A stretch of DNA of 64,000 bases from Mactra quadrangularis (lineage: Eukaryota > Mollusca > Bivalvia > Venerida > Mactridae). The position numbers were made by a program, and so were the translations under genes. The stretch's first letter is position 1. Every line of letters begins with the position of its first letter. This document shows, piece by piece, positions 39,401 through 48,652 of this stretch. The stretch spans positions 24,268,468 through 24,332,467 of the forward strand of contig CM046299.1 of the NCBI GenBank assembly GCA_025267735.1. Reading direction: 5' to 3'. A model generated the notes under the pieces. It saw only the letters and a list, made by a program, of their open reading frames with translations, had not been told where the DNA came from and did not search any database.

Positions 39401-42400
39401 TGGGCCACCGACAATTAAATGAAATTGAATGTAATTGAGCTCAATTGTGATATATAGTCAAGTTATAAAATCAATGAAGAATATAATATTTTTACCTTAG
39501 GAACCCTTAGCAACAACTTGTAATAAACATATATAACAGAGGATCATTAAAGTTGAGTATCATGTAAATTGAGTTATCAAACAACCAGACAAATATCACT
39601 TCAAAGGACTTCAATCCACAGTAGTCTAACTTACCAGGAGTGACTCCTTTCAGGAGAGCTTACTATTAATAAACGAAATAATCAAGATAGAGAGCACCAT
39701 GAAATAGTTTGCATTAATTGTAGATCATACAAGCTACATAACAGTAATCCTCTAGACAGGGTTAAGAGGAGGACAGATGTTAGAAGATCTAGCCGGCTGC
39801 TGTCTACCCCAGTCTCTGGGACACCAGCAGCAGATGACAAATAAAGTAAACTTCCAATTTGATTGATTGATTCGTTAAGTATTATAGAAACATTTAGACA
39901 CTAAAAAATGTACAATCTAAGAAATTCTGATATGAAAGTGCTTGCTCGAACATGTCATTTAGTAGCAAGCACTATATCTTGTTTGTAGAGTTTCTGTTGC
40001 CAAAAAGAAATTTTTGGTTGCCCTAACTAAAAAGTAGTACCCACTAATTTGTAGACTGCTTGTAGAATGGTGTTACAAAGCTCTCAATCATAGAACATGT
40101 TAAGATAACAGTAACTTATCATCGTTCAATCATTACTACATCAAGTAAAATATCATTAAATCATTACCACATCAAGGAAAATACAGTAAAACCTTAAATA
40201 CTTATGTAGCAGAGGTGTATTTCATTCATTACCTTTAAGCTTGCAATTATGGCAACATGGTAGAGTGTCTCCTTACAACTTAGGATGTTGGTAGGATACA
40301 AGCCAAGACTATGGATATTTACCAGGTTACACTGACACTAGTTAGAAATCAATTTGAAAAATGGTTTTGAACACTCAGTCTGATTCTAATGCTAGGGTTC
40401 TCACTAGGATACTACAGGTAGGAGTCAAGGACTCTCTTACTTAGAAAAGTTGGAGTCCTACAACCAAAAGTTGAAGTCCCATATTTATCTGCCTAAGATA
40501 TCATATTATGACATTTACATTATAGCTTCGGTCATTGTTGGCAAACAGACCCATGTCTTTTATCAATATTGCCAGGAATCAAACCCATGACGCCATGGAT
40601 ACCCAGGTGAAATGGTTCATCTTTTTTCATGAAACACCGTGGACTACCATACCCCACAGATCGTGATTAGCCATGGTTGACCATGTTTTGTTAAATAGCC
40701 ACCTCTGACCATGGTGTGGCCATCATTTACCATGGTTGCTCATCATGGTTGACCATGGTTCCTGACCGTGGTAACCTTGGTCTCTCATAATCATAAGATC
40801 TGTAGACTTTTGTGCTACTAATTGAGTTATAAGATACCTAAAAATATTGTCAGAAACATACAAGATAGATTTAGACACACATAGTATATATATGTACAGA
40901 CTTAACTAATGGATGAACCAATATATAACATTAACTAGTAATTCAATGTTTAATGAATCATGAAGATAAAAAATATATTTTAAATATAGTAAAGTATATC
41001 ATAGTTTTAATCAAGATGAAGCAACAGGTAAAACAAACAACGCCCAACACTATGCTACCATCCTACCGTCTTACACTAACAGCTATATAACTTAGTTACT
41101 ACTACCATCAGTAGGTAAACCTATCTTGTCAGTATCTTATATCTAATATATTTAGTTTTAATCATCTTGTAACAAAATTCTAAACATATTGAAATGATTT
41201 GATGAATGAAATAATTAAGAATACAAATAAAATCATAGCATGAGCAGATCAACAGAGATCTGGTTGAGTTTAACCCTGTAGCAACAGATTGCATCCGGCT
41301 GGTAGGTTATAATTACTGCGCTCTGTCAACCTACTCATCGTTCATGGTAGGCTAAATCTCTGGATTTAGCTGTTAACCAGTAACTAGGCACATACTTTTA
41401 TCAGTGACTGACAACTACCCATCATGATTTAAAATCAGTGGTAGGAGGGAGAATGACTACTGAAATTATTTCATGAACAAGCTCCATATATTTAGTATGT
41501 TCCACCAGGGAATCTAACCTACAACCTCTCTATCAATAGACTAGTGTGCAAACAAACAAGCTAGCTGGTAGCTTTCTTTTACTTGGAGATCGGGACTAAA
41601 AACATGAAATATTTCCAGCCCCATTCAAAACATGTCATCATTCAGGCATGACCCTGGTAATACAAAACAATTTAAAGGGGTTCTGAGACCACCCATAAAG
41701 ATAATGTACTAGGTACACCAATGTAGAGAACATTATTTATTGTTATTATCATTTCCAAAATCTTTAAATTCTGATAATTTCATGCCAAAATAGATTATCT
41801 TTTAAACATTTGTAAGTTGTAACATTTTGTGTTTCATGTGTACTGTAACAGTCAATAGAAAATATTTTCTTTGTAAAATACTAAGTATTTCTAGCAGTAC
41901 TGAGGTCTCGAGTCTCTAGACAGTAACTACTGGCTACACAAGCATGCATCTATCTCTTGATCTTACTTCTAGTTCTACTACCCATGACATTAATTTTTAA
42001 AGTGGGTTGTCTGGTAGGACAACCAGCTATATATTGTACTTGCAGGAACCAAATGCTTCACAGCAGTAACAAGTTACCCGAACCCAAATATAGGTTGTCA
42101 GCGGCAATAAGACAATCTTTAATGTTGAGCCCTGCTTCAATGGATCCAGTGTTTTCTTTAAACTGTCTCTAATGACACTGAGATGAGAGACAAATGTCCT
42201 CAATCCAAGGATCAATGATTCTTCTGAGAAAGTGACCCAGTAAGCGTCATCTTTTTGGACAGAAATGTTATATACCCAGTATGTAATTATGCTTTTTTGT
42301 TGTTGTTGGGTTATTGGCTAACTTATTGCCATAGCAACATATTGTATAGGTCATATCACAGGGGTCAGTCAACCTACTCACTGTTCCTTGATAAGTCACA

Positions 42401-45400
42401 TCTCTAAATATAGCTGTTAACCAGTTGCTAGGCGCATACTTTCCTCAGTGACTGACAATAGCCCTACATGATTTAGAATCAGTTGTAGGAGGGAAAATAA
42501 TGATGCTACTGTATAATCCATCATTATTTGATACAACAAATTCTATGTCAAGGCTTCTATGATTCCTACATTTTATCCATGAATGATTGTATATATAAAT
42601 CACAGACTGTGATATATAAATTGCGGGCTTAGCCCAAAACGGTTGTAACTCAATATAAAAAAGAGTGAGTTACAACTGTTTTACCTTAAGCCCATGAATT
42701 GTAGGCTATAGTGATCAAAAGGTAGTAAAAATCTGAACCTAACCATTGAATTGTTAACTAATGATCTTTAAATTATAAGTAAATTTAAAACTGAAGAAGT
42801 ATTTATGGATCAAAATACACACACCAAGATAGCTAATGTCTGGTCTCAATAGAATATGTCAACATACAGGATGAGGGAAATACAATATTTCACTAAATTT
42901 AGTCATACAACACAATAATACATAGAATGTCAATGAAGTTAAACTTTTCAAGTATAAGATTCTGAACTATTGAGTCAATCATTGGGTAAAACATCTCAAT
43001 TTACACATCAAAGAAAAGTAAACAAATTAAATAGTAATTATGACTTCAGATCACAGAAGCTTGTACACTAGTAGTCACAACAGGGTATCTATCATCCAGG
43101 AGAGACAGGGTAAAACTTGAAACATTAACAAAACTTGGTTGTCATCACATGGCAGTATATCATTTAAAACAGTGGGTAAAACAAATTCATCATGTCTGTA
43201 GGATTGGTTTAATGCCAGTCATTGTCCAAAATGGCCGAAACTTATCTTGACCAGTCCAGTTGATACTAATTTACTAATTTACCACACAGCCTCAGATAAA
43301 CAAAATCCTATATTTTGTTGAAAGAAGTAAATATTTATAAATAAACTATACACATAACAATGAGTTTAGCTCAAACATGAAATAGAAAAAATCACTATGT
43401 ACAGAACCTAGACAGAACTTAAGACTAGAACAAAATACAGGTATATAATTATAACATAGTAAGTCTCACACTGTTTATGTATAAGTTTCTAGCCATGATT
43501 GTGTGGAAATACTAAAATGCATGACATGAATTAAGATACTAGCCCTACTACCTGGTGAGTACAGGCATACTGGCTGGTCTAATGATACAGAGAACTTTTA
43601 AGTAATAGTTTACTTGTAAGATTTTACTTGATTGAAGAAATCTATGTACACTTCTATTAGAGCTGTGGATCGTTGAGCAAGTGGCGATCCGATCTGAACC
43701 ACGATTCATGTGTAGCGATTCATGAATCGAACCACAAATCACATGTTAATGGTAAAGCATACAGAAATGCATGTAATAACAAAATAAGTGAAAAATTACA
43801 GAAGCTTTTACTATATTGGAGACCATGTACTCCAAACATTACTATCAGACGTTTTATGGGCATTTTCAGTGATAACAGTTTTGTTAAAATGTGTATCGAT
43901 CAAATTTTGACACTGAATAATTTGGTCCCTACATAATTAAAATTTTCATTAGTCGTGCAACTTGTTTTTAGTGGTAATTAAGCTGAAAATGTTCTTTCAT
44001 TTTTTTTCAAAACAAGATCGCGATCCGACGATTTCGGACGTGACGAATATTTGTACTCGATTTTCCGTTCGAGATCGCGAATATCCGAGTACTCGGATAC
44101 TCGCCGCAGCCCTAACTTCTACACTATTTATGAGTATGATACAGAGAACTTCTTAGTAATAGATTAAAATCATGTAACTTTTAACTTGATTGAAGAAATT
44201 AATCTTAGGTACACTTATATTTTAACAGAGTTCAACACTTATAAATTGCTTATACCAGAGAACCAAAAGAAATCCCTAGTCACTTAATGACTTATTAAAA
44301 ATTTTGGAGATTCCTCTAATGTAAGACAAAAAAGTTTAGATACAATTTAGAAGTCATCAATTGATAGTAATTGATTTATAAGCAATTCAGGAAAACTCAA
44401 ATTCATGTAAGAACAAGGCAATATTTCTGAGATCATTAAGAATCCCCAGCTCAGAATCACTGGATTCCACCCATGGTTTTGGGATCTTATGAATCCCAAA
44501 ACACTGTTAGTGTCATTCCCTGCTTCTAAATTAATAATTCTAAAAATATTCATTATAGTCAAGGAAAAATTGCCACAAATGATTAAAACAAGAACGAAAA
44601 CAAACAACATGTATAGCCAATGGTATTTTCCTCATACATAAATGTTACTTCATTAACAGCTGTGAAGTTGCATTTGGCACATACTACATGTATAATTATT
44701 TAACAATATATTTGAAGTGTTAAAGCAAACTATTGACTTGGCTAGTATACCAACGAGAATATGAAGAATTTAAGAAGAAAACATTGAACTATGGAAACAG
44801 AACAAGCCTAACAATAATAATTGTCTTGATAAATTTGTCCAGCGAATGTGGTAGATAGTGTCAAGATAACAGTTTATTATCTGTTTAGTATTGTCTACAA
44901 ATGAATTGTCACATATTTTGACATGCTAGACATCTATAATGGATTTATGATACAATATACAACTATATATGACTCAAATAAACAGGACAATGACTGTCAT
45001 ATGACGTTCATAAATAATTTTCTAGTCACTGTACAAAGGATGGTTGTTATTATAAACATTTACAACAAAATACAACTGGTACAATTAAAACAGACTAACA
45101 ATTTCTTTACCATTACAGCAGATGAATCAATCCATGTATATTTCTGTTTTAATTTAATATTACTAATGTTAAAATTTTCTATGATAACAATGGTATGAAA
45201 AAATAAAAGAAGATTGTGCTTGTCAGGTAAAAGATATACTATCATATACATGTATATTTGTTGTTTAATGATGCATAATATTTCATAATGGAGAACCTTT
45301 CACTTTCAACAGATGAATTCAGAGTCTTATACAGAGGTCCAGTAACCCAGGAAAAGAAATTTTGAACTTTTGAAGGGACTTAAGTCCAAACTTAACAGAA

Positions 45401-46697
45401 ACAATCTCCCTTCAAAGTTTTTTGAAAATCTTAAGTCTTATAGTTATACTATGCTATTCAAAAGCTTCTTTTTACTTATAAGGTAAATTTTAATTGAATA
45501 ATGCATTTTTAGTGATTTTATAATATTAATCATTATGATTACTTACATTATAAATATAGACAAAAAGTCCAACTCTAGTCTTAAAAAGCTTAATAGTTCA
45601 AGTAGTTGCATCATGAGGAAATACTGACAATCACTGAATCAGTCCCCATATACCTTTGTCTAAGGTAGGACCATCCACAATTTTGGAAACAAAGTTTGGA
45701 CAATTCTTTTCCATGTGTGTATATCCCCCATGAGTATCATTTGTATGGCTACAACATAGATATGAGTATTTTGTGTTTATTATTGTATTATTTACATGAC
45801 CAATGTTTCAGCTGTACTGTTACAAATAGTCAGCCCCATTAAGAACTTCTGTTAACCTTGACTCCAACGCTAGGATCCCAGTTTCATAATCCTAGCCACT
45901 GCCTTATTTAGAAATAAGGCAGCAATTTTATCTATAATGCTGATAAGTACAGTTTTGTATACTACAATTACTTACATGGTCACTATAGTGTCAGACCAGA
46001 CCTTTTTTTCCATACATAACAGGGTTGTACAGGCCCCTTCCACTCCTGAAATTTCTTTAAAATCATGCCATTTTCCCAAATTAGAAGTATACCTTGGATT
46101 TTTGTTCCATCTATGAAATTGCGTTAAAATTTCCCCCAAATATTCTAAGTAAAGAAAGGTCCTTTCCCCAAATTCCGAAAAAATACCCTGCAGGCAAGAT
46201 TATGACCAATAGGGCCTACAACAAAAGTTTACAAACGAACTGAATGGTTAAATTAAGTCCAGAAAAATTGATAGAATAAGTAGACAGTGTCTTTTTTTGA
46301 AAAAAAAAACCCACAAGTTTTATATGAAAAGATAAACATTAAACTGGACAAAACTTGAAAATGTCAAAGTTCGAATCAGTCATGGTCCGAAAAGGGTCTG
46401 ACTTCATCCATTCGTTTAAAGTAAGCACCAAATGGAAAAACAGTAATACATACCTGGAAGACCCCTTTCAATTAAGAAGTCATTAGAAAAGAACCATTCA
46501 CAATTATCCAAACTGCCGGTTAAACCCCCACCAGCACAGGCAAGCCATAGTCCACAATCACAATTTAAACATGAGCACAAAGTCGAGTCCTGATTTTGTT
46601 CAAATTCTATCCAATTTGGCGTAGAAAAAGCCACAATAGTAGCTACTGTGGTTATCAAAACACATATTATTGCTGTGATGGCCAAACAAGAAGCCAT
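21451..46697 (-). CDS. Claudin/PMP22-like four-transmembrane protein
   Basis: Three exons on the minus strand: 46697-46454, 23373-23230 and 21650-21451, with phase 1 introns of 23,080 and 1,579 bp. They encode 195 aa. ATG follows CAGACATCAAA, a good start context, and is the only ATG fitting TM1. Segments: TM1 about 5-25, long first loop, TM2 about 88-112, TM3 about 121-141, TM4 about 165-187, and a short cytosolic tail DDYYM. The first loop has W29, GLW at 49-51, C54 and C66, the W-GLW-C-C signature of the claudin/PMP22/EMP superfamily, plus extra Cys at 41, 43, 46 and 48. In that family such proteins act at septate/tight junctions or as membrane regulators; which role applies here is not shown. 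The family is clear, the exact orthologue is not. Confidence 0.88.
21700..21920. repeat. Dispersed repeat of 'ggattcc' type, intronic
   Basis: Blocks CCCGGGTTTCAGAGAATTTG, GGGGATTCCATAAGGATCC and AATTTGTGACTGC resemble 8260-8405. It lies in the second intron of the tetraspan gene. Confidence 0.35.
22965..23207 (-). repeat. SINE family 2, minus orientation, copy 2
   Basis: 'gcgcacctaacctagc' ... CTACCCTTCCACAAGGCTGG ... GGTGTTCGAACACATACCC (B-box read backwards) ... 'gcgctaccaacagagctacagacc'. The tRNA-like head is among the best preserved of this family. It ends 22 bp from the splice donor of tetraspan exon 2 (23230). Confidence 0.8.
25393..25680. repeat. Purine-rich degenerate tandem tract
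   Basis: The plus strand is almost entirely A/G for nearly 290 bp. Recurring phrases GGTGAAAGGTTGGAAGAGGG, GATGAAAGGTTGTGAGAGG and 'agtttggga/ttct' are spaced about 49 or 97 bp apart, so it looks like an old tandem repeat of about 48 bp. The open minus-strand frame across it (153 codons) is Ser/Pro/Leu/Phe-rich because of base composition only. Confidence 0.6.
27905..28110. repeat. Probable dispersed repeat ('ggccataactctg' type)
   Basis: Phrases GGGCCATAACTCTGCG, GTGTGAAGTTTGAATCAAAT, and AACCAACCAACGGACCAACA have the composition of degenerate mollusc dispersed repeats. No second copy is in the window, so the call is tentative. Confidence 0.3.
28312..28953. mobile_element. Tc1-type non-autonomous element carrying the 270 bp repeat
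   Basis: TA-flanked ends: CAGTACCCACCAAAAGTTTG at the left and the mirror GAACTTTTGATAGGCACTG at the right. The dispersed repeat at 28494-28770 is nested inside. No transposase sequence seen. Confidence 0.7.
28494..28770. repeat. Dispersed ~270 bp repeat, copy 2
   Basis: Nearly identical to 14812-15082, differing by short indels near 28525 and in the CGGA/CGCA stretch (28690-28720). High identity implies recent spread. It interrupts a Tc1-type element. Confidence 0.85.
29270..29533 (-). repeat. SINE family 1, minus orientation, in the tetraspan intron
   Basis: CAGTCAACCAAACTCACTG, GTTAACTAGTTACTAAGCC, GTGACTGACAACTGCCCTAC, GGTAGGAGGGAAAATAATC, then a tRNA-like head near 29475-29530 ('gtcagctaccaactgagctagcc'). 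Confidence 0.8.
30228..30465. repeat. (ATC)n trinucleotide microsatellite
   Basis: Interrupted CAT/ATC repeats, densest at 30386-30432. The reverse strand gives a poly-Asp frame that is a repeat artefact. Confidence 0.9.
30975..31105. repeat. Palindromic MITE (CAACTGTCAG family), copy 4
   Basis: Left arm TTTTTATTCAATTGTCAG with ATTAACCCAACTGATTTAAA; right arm AAATCAGCAGTGTTAATGTATG. Nested in the Tc1-type element at 30916-31494. Confidence 0.7.
31145..31285. repeat. Palindromic MITE (CAACTGTCAG family), copy 5
   Basis: Left arm CTTTCAGAGGTGCAAATATT and 'aaccatgctgatttaaa'; right arm TTTAAATCAGCGGTGTTAAT and CAATTGAATAAAAT. Second member of a tandem pair. Confidence 0.7.
32745..33000 (-). 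repeat. SINE family 2, minus orientation, copy 3
   Basis: ACTGTGTCAACAAAATTTAG, 'atgacctagttttcctggactcttg', ACCATTCCACAAGGCC, 'aatttgaacccataccccc', and 'taccaactgggctacagat' as the reversed tRNA-like head. Confidence 0.75.
33005..33085. repeat. Low-complexity CT-rich stretch
   Basis: Short runs of CTCT and CCCT follow the SINE at 32745-33000, on its head side. No other structure seen. Confidence 0.6.
33385..33900 (-). repeat. Two SINE family 1 copies in tandem, minus orientation
   Basis: The first (about 33385-33640) has GTTTAATGCTGTTTTG, CTAAATCTCTGGATTTAGC, ACTGACAACTGCCCTAC and 'caagctccacg' but lacks the tRNA-like head. The second (about 33640-33900) begins again at the tail (TTAATGCTGTAGCAAAAC) and continues to a head near 33845-33895. 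The junction suggests insertion of one copy into another. Confidence 0.75.
34849..35137. repeat. Foldback element with long perfect inverted repeat
   Basis: The segments 34888-34924 and 35063-35099 are exact inverted copies (37 bp, containing CTCCTCGGCCATTCGCTGCG). Outer flanks pair partly (GCGTTCAGTTAC against 'gtaattgaacacg'). An inner pair, GGCATTGAGTGATGTTTC and GAAACATCACTCATTGC, lies in the loop. CpG-containing arms are unmutated, suggesting recent arrival. No second copy in the window. Confidence 0.8.
35163..35293. repeat. (ACAAT)n pentanucleotide microsatellite
   Basis: About two dozen ACAAT units, with small interruptions near 35174 and 35258. It follows the foldback element by about 25 bp. 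Confidence 0.95.
36931..37124. repeat. Foldback MITE with GGCCACAACAAGTTGATCA ends, copy 2
   Basis: Left TIR GGCCACAACAAGTTGATCAT; right TIR ATGATCAACTTGTTGTGGCC. The interior has two 'gagcgag' type motifs and TATAGCGGTTTGACCAAAT. It matches 58685-58885 throughout. Confidence 0.85.
37193..37725. repeat. Direct ~90 bp repeats on both sides of a MITE
   Basis: 37193-37285 and 37620-37725 share AAGTAGAAAAGTTTG, AAGCTCACAGAAT, 'aaggtta', CTACCACT, 'gttgga(c/t)aaggg' and TTTTGATGGA in the same order. The MITE at 37309-37613 lies between them. The second copy has about 15 extra bases near 37670. Confidence 0.65.
37309..37613. repeat. MITE with AGTCCCATAAA termini, copy 2
   Basis: Left end AGTCCCATAAACATAAAAA, right end GATTTTATTGGACT. 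Body matches 16925-17247 in the same orientation, with one gap near 37355. Confidence 0.8.
38545..38950. repeat. Unclassified repeat-like segment
   Basis: The segment has G-rich phrases (GGCGGGCCCTTTTTGAGGGG, GGAGAGGGGAATGGGGCCC) unlike its AT-rich surroundings. Its end CACTAGCCTGAATCAATTTT then 'cattagtcccaggct' resembles 5225-5265. A MITE is likely, but the limits are unclear. Confidence 0.35.
39248..39430. repeat. Palindromic MITE (CAACTGTCAG family), copy 6
   Basis: Left arm GTGGCACATACATTAACCCC with CACTGATTTAA; right arm TTTAAATCAGTGGGGTTAAT followed by GGGCCACCGACAATTAAATG. Confidence 0.75.
39745..39885 (+). mobile_element. Possible LINE 3' end
   Basis: A short frame (39742-39843) ends in a basic, Ser/Thr-rich tail (KRRTDVRRSSRLLSTP ... 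ADDK) and TAA, followed at once by AATAAAGTAAACTTCC and a TTGATTGATTGATT tail. A frame ending just before a short simple-repeat tail is the usual layout of 5'-truncated LINEs. No reverse-transcriptase motif is left to confirm it. Confidence 0.35.
39925..40060. repeat. Repeat with GTCTACAAA(A/T)TTAG ends, copy 2 (inverted)
   Basis: GAAAGTGCTTGCTCGAAC, 'cactatatcttgtttgtag' and ACTAATTTGTAGAC mirror 17866-18025. Confidence 0.65.
40615..40800. repeat. Cluster of ACCATGGT-type palindromes
   Basis: CCATGGT or a one-base variant occurs at least seven times in about 150 bp, often next to TTGACC (GCCATGGTTGACCATG, ACCATGGTTGCTCATC, CATGGTTGACCATGGTTCC). Spacing is irregular, so this is not a simple tandem array. 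Confidence 0.6.
41265..41575 (-). repeat. SINE family 1, minus orientation, nearly full length
   Basis: 'taaccctgtagcaaca', TCAACCTACTCATCGTTC, CTAAATCTCTGGATTTAGC, GGTAGGAGGGAGAATGAC, CATGAACAAGCTCC, then a degenerate tRNA-like head to about 41570. Confidence 0.8.
42297..42500 (-). repeat. SINE family 1, minus orientation, headless
   Basis: GTTGTTGTTGGGTTATTGG, TTGCCATAGCAACATATTG, CAGTCAACCTACTCACTG, GTTAACCAGTTGCTAGGCG and GTAGGAGGGAAAATAATG are present; the tRNA-like head is missing. Confidence 0.75.
42622..42705. repeat. Short hairpin MITE, copy 1
   Basis: GGGCTTAGCCCAAAACGG, TTGTAACTCA, loop, then TGAGTTACAACTGTTTTACC and TTAAGCCC. The arms pair over about 35 bp. A similar unit is at 61354-61430. 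Confidence 0.75.
43575..44225. repeat. Direct ~80 bp repeats flanking a hAT-like MITE
   Basis: 43583-43657 and 44138-44215 share ATGATACAGAGAACTT, 'agtaatag', ACTTGATTGAAGAAAT and 'gtacactt'. The second copy has a few extra bases. The MITE at 43658-44114 lies between them. Confidence 0.65.
43658..44114. mobile_element. hAT-like MITE with 8 bp target duplication
   Basis: It starts TAGAGCTGTGGATCG and ends CGCCGCAGCCCTA, an inverted pair of the TAGGGCTG type. The flanks are ACTTCTAT and ACTTCTAC, an 8 bp target duplication with one mismatch, as expected for hAT. Subterminal 'gcgatccg'/'cgaatc' motifs are rich in CpG. About 457 bp, no transposase. Confidence 0.7.
46000..46190. repeat. MITE related to 4333-4541
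   Basis: CCTTTTTTTCCATACATAAC, CCTGAAATTTCTTTAAAATC, ACCTTGGATTTTTGTTCC and 'cctttccccaaattccgaaaaaa' align in order with the copy in the first gene. It lies at the 5' end of the long tetraspan intron. Confidence 0.6.
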
Positions 46698-46780
46698 TTT
46701 GATGTCTGGTTTTTACAAATGAAACAAATGAAAACGCTAATCGTAAAGTAAATCGACTGTTAAATTCACTTCCGCTCTAA
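46698..46780 (-). promoter_or_regulatory. 5' leader of the tetraspan gene
   Basis: On the minus strand the sequence before the ATG is AT-rich with no in-frame upstream ATG close by. No TATA box is evident. The transcription start is not determined; the assignment rests only on position. Confidence 0.3.
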
Positions 46781-47999
46781 ATATTTACGGTTATGTCTAG
46801 AATACGAACTTTTTATGTTTCACATTAAACGAATTTTATTTTCGTCAAAGCAGATATTTACTCTTGTAAGGAAACTTATATTTTGATTTATATCCGGCTA
46901 ATACACTTCCGCAAAATGTTTCGATTATCTTTTTTCGCTATAGTTTGATTTTTTGTTAATTTAAGAAAGAAATATTGAGAAAAAAAACAATATAGGACAT
47001 GTTACTGAAAAGGGAAACAACTCGTACATACACTTTCTAAATCGCCACTAGCGGTTTTTCCCCTTTACTAAAAAAGTCGAAACGCGTGACGTAACGGGTG
47101 TAAGGAGATAGAGAATATTTCAAAATTACTGACATCATAGTAGTTAAATATGTTGAATAACGCTTAATAAGCTTTAATGGTAATATTTGTCAACAAACGT
47201 AAATGAATGAACGGCCCCGTGCACATTTTCGCGCTCGGGTTGCAACTATATATTGTCTCATTGATAGCATACGTATTTTAAGTCTATTTGTAATAATAGC
47301 GAAAGTGGTTTTTAACTATATCACTTCTTTTTTTCTTCTTTTGAATTATGGTGATTTTAATCGTAAGATATTTTGTTGAATATCATACTATACAATCTGA
47401 TCAGGAGGAAAGCGTCCTAACCACAGGGTCACAGTCGCTTTTTTCTCCCGTTGGACTTTTACCTCTGTTCTGTTCTTCTGTCCGCCAACTCACGTTTTCT
47501 TCATTGTTTCTTTAATGTATTTGTTAATTAACAACCATTATTTTTTCGGCGTAGCTGTCTTAAGCCAACTTTTGACCTACATCTTAACCAATCCAATTTT
47601 CTCTACCATACATGTTCAATAAAATTCCAAGTTCCGGTATAGAGAAATGGATGAAAGATATGGGCCCTTTGGTTATTTGTGATAAACAGGTGCGTAGCAC
47701 GGACAGTAGTTGCTGACTATTTACTCTATGTATCATGGGTGACTCACTATGTTATTATACATTCGTTGTGGTACGCTCTATGTGGTATGACTGAACAGCT
47801 AATATAATTGTTATACTTCAAACAGTTTTTCGATCGTAAGTGTAGATATCATGTAGAGATCATTATAGAGAAATTGTTAGTAATTAAGTTGTATAAATTT
47901 GTATCCAGACCCCTTTGTCATACTAATTTTGTAATTAAATTAATATTTGTGAAAACCTTCATATATACATGTATGTCATAATACTATATGAGAAGGATG

Positions 48000-48421
48000 C
48001 GGAATTCATATGCTCGACTTGTCCGACCCTTATTTTATTTATGTCTTCGGACAAGTCAATAATTCTAAAAGATATAGAAAACTCTGTTGTCATCAATATT
48101 TGGGCCGATGCCTTTATCAAGAAATTATTTTCATGAAATTAAATTACATTTTGAACATAATGTAATTTTATTTCATGAAAATATATTTTTTAGAAATAAT
48201 ACTTGTATATTCCCTTTGGAATTATATTGGACACAATATTTCTAACCCACTTGACCCACTTACTTACAGTATATATTTTATACATGTATCACAGTTTACA
48301 ACATTTAGTTTTGGGTATTAAACATCTGGACCAGTGCATTTTGATTTTTGATTCCAGACAAGTTGATTTATAGATTTCACTTGTCCATGTACAAGTGCAA
48401 ATAGTTAGAATTCCATGCCCC
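48000..48421. repeat. Foldback repeat related to 19683-19809, long form
   Basis: Starts GGCGGAATTC-like (GATGCGGAATTCATATG) and ends AGAATTCCATGCCCCTATA. Subterminal CGACTTGTCCGACC and 'cacttgtccatgtacaagtg' match the short form. It contains AT-rich palindromic blocks around 48130-48180. Confidence 0.5.
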
Positions 48422-48454
48422 TATAATACGACAAAACAACATATTTATACTAAA

Positions 48455-48652
48455 TTAAACATAATGAACAATCGAGACACACGTTTGATCGTTGTTGATA
48501 TTTGTATCACCATCAATCTCCGTAAACAGATATCCTGTAGAGCATTGTCGTACAGGATCTCGACTGTCTCCGTGGAAGGTCACGTCGAGGTGAACTTTGT
48601 GACGACCAATCAATGCGTAGCTTTCATCTAGACGATACACTATTAATAACAT
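48455..48652 (-). other. Open stretch of coding-like composition, unassigned
   Basis: 65 codons on the minus strand with balanced, degenerate-looking codons, e.g. IGRHKVHLDVTFHGDSRDP and GYLFTEIDGD. There is no matching intron signal that I can fix on either side and no recognised domain. It could be an exon, a degraded exon or chance. Confidence 0.2.

Larger units (their letters stand above)
23374..46453 (-). other. First intron of the tetraspan gene, 23 kb
   Basis: It begins at the donor GTATGT (46453-46448) and ends at an AG next to 23373. It holds no recognised coding exon. Its contents are listed separately: SINEs, Tc1-type elements, MITEs, microsatellites and a purine-rich tract. Stretches without assigned items (23700-25390, 25690-28310, 31940-32740, 35300-36930, 37730-38540, 40070-40610) are AT-rich, and I see nothing specific in them beyond short inverted runs. 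Confidence 0.7.

Noticed and set aside
44923..45251. 91-codon plus-strand and 63-codon minus-strand ORFs
   Set aside because: AT-rich, no conserved motif, no splice signals in fitting phase.
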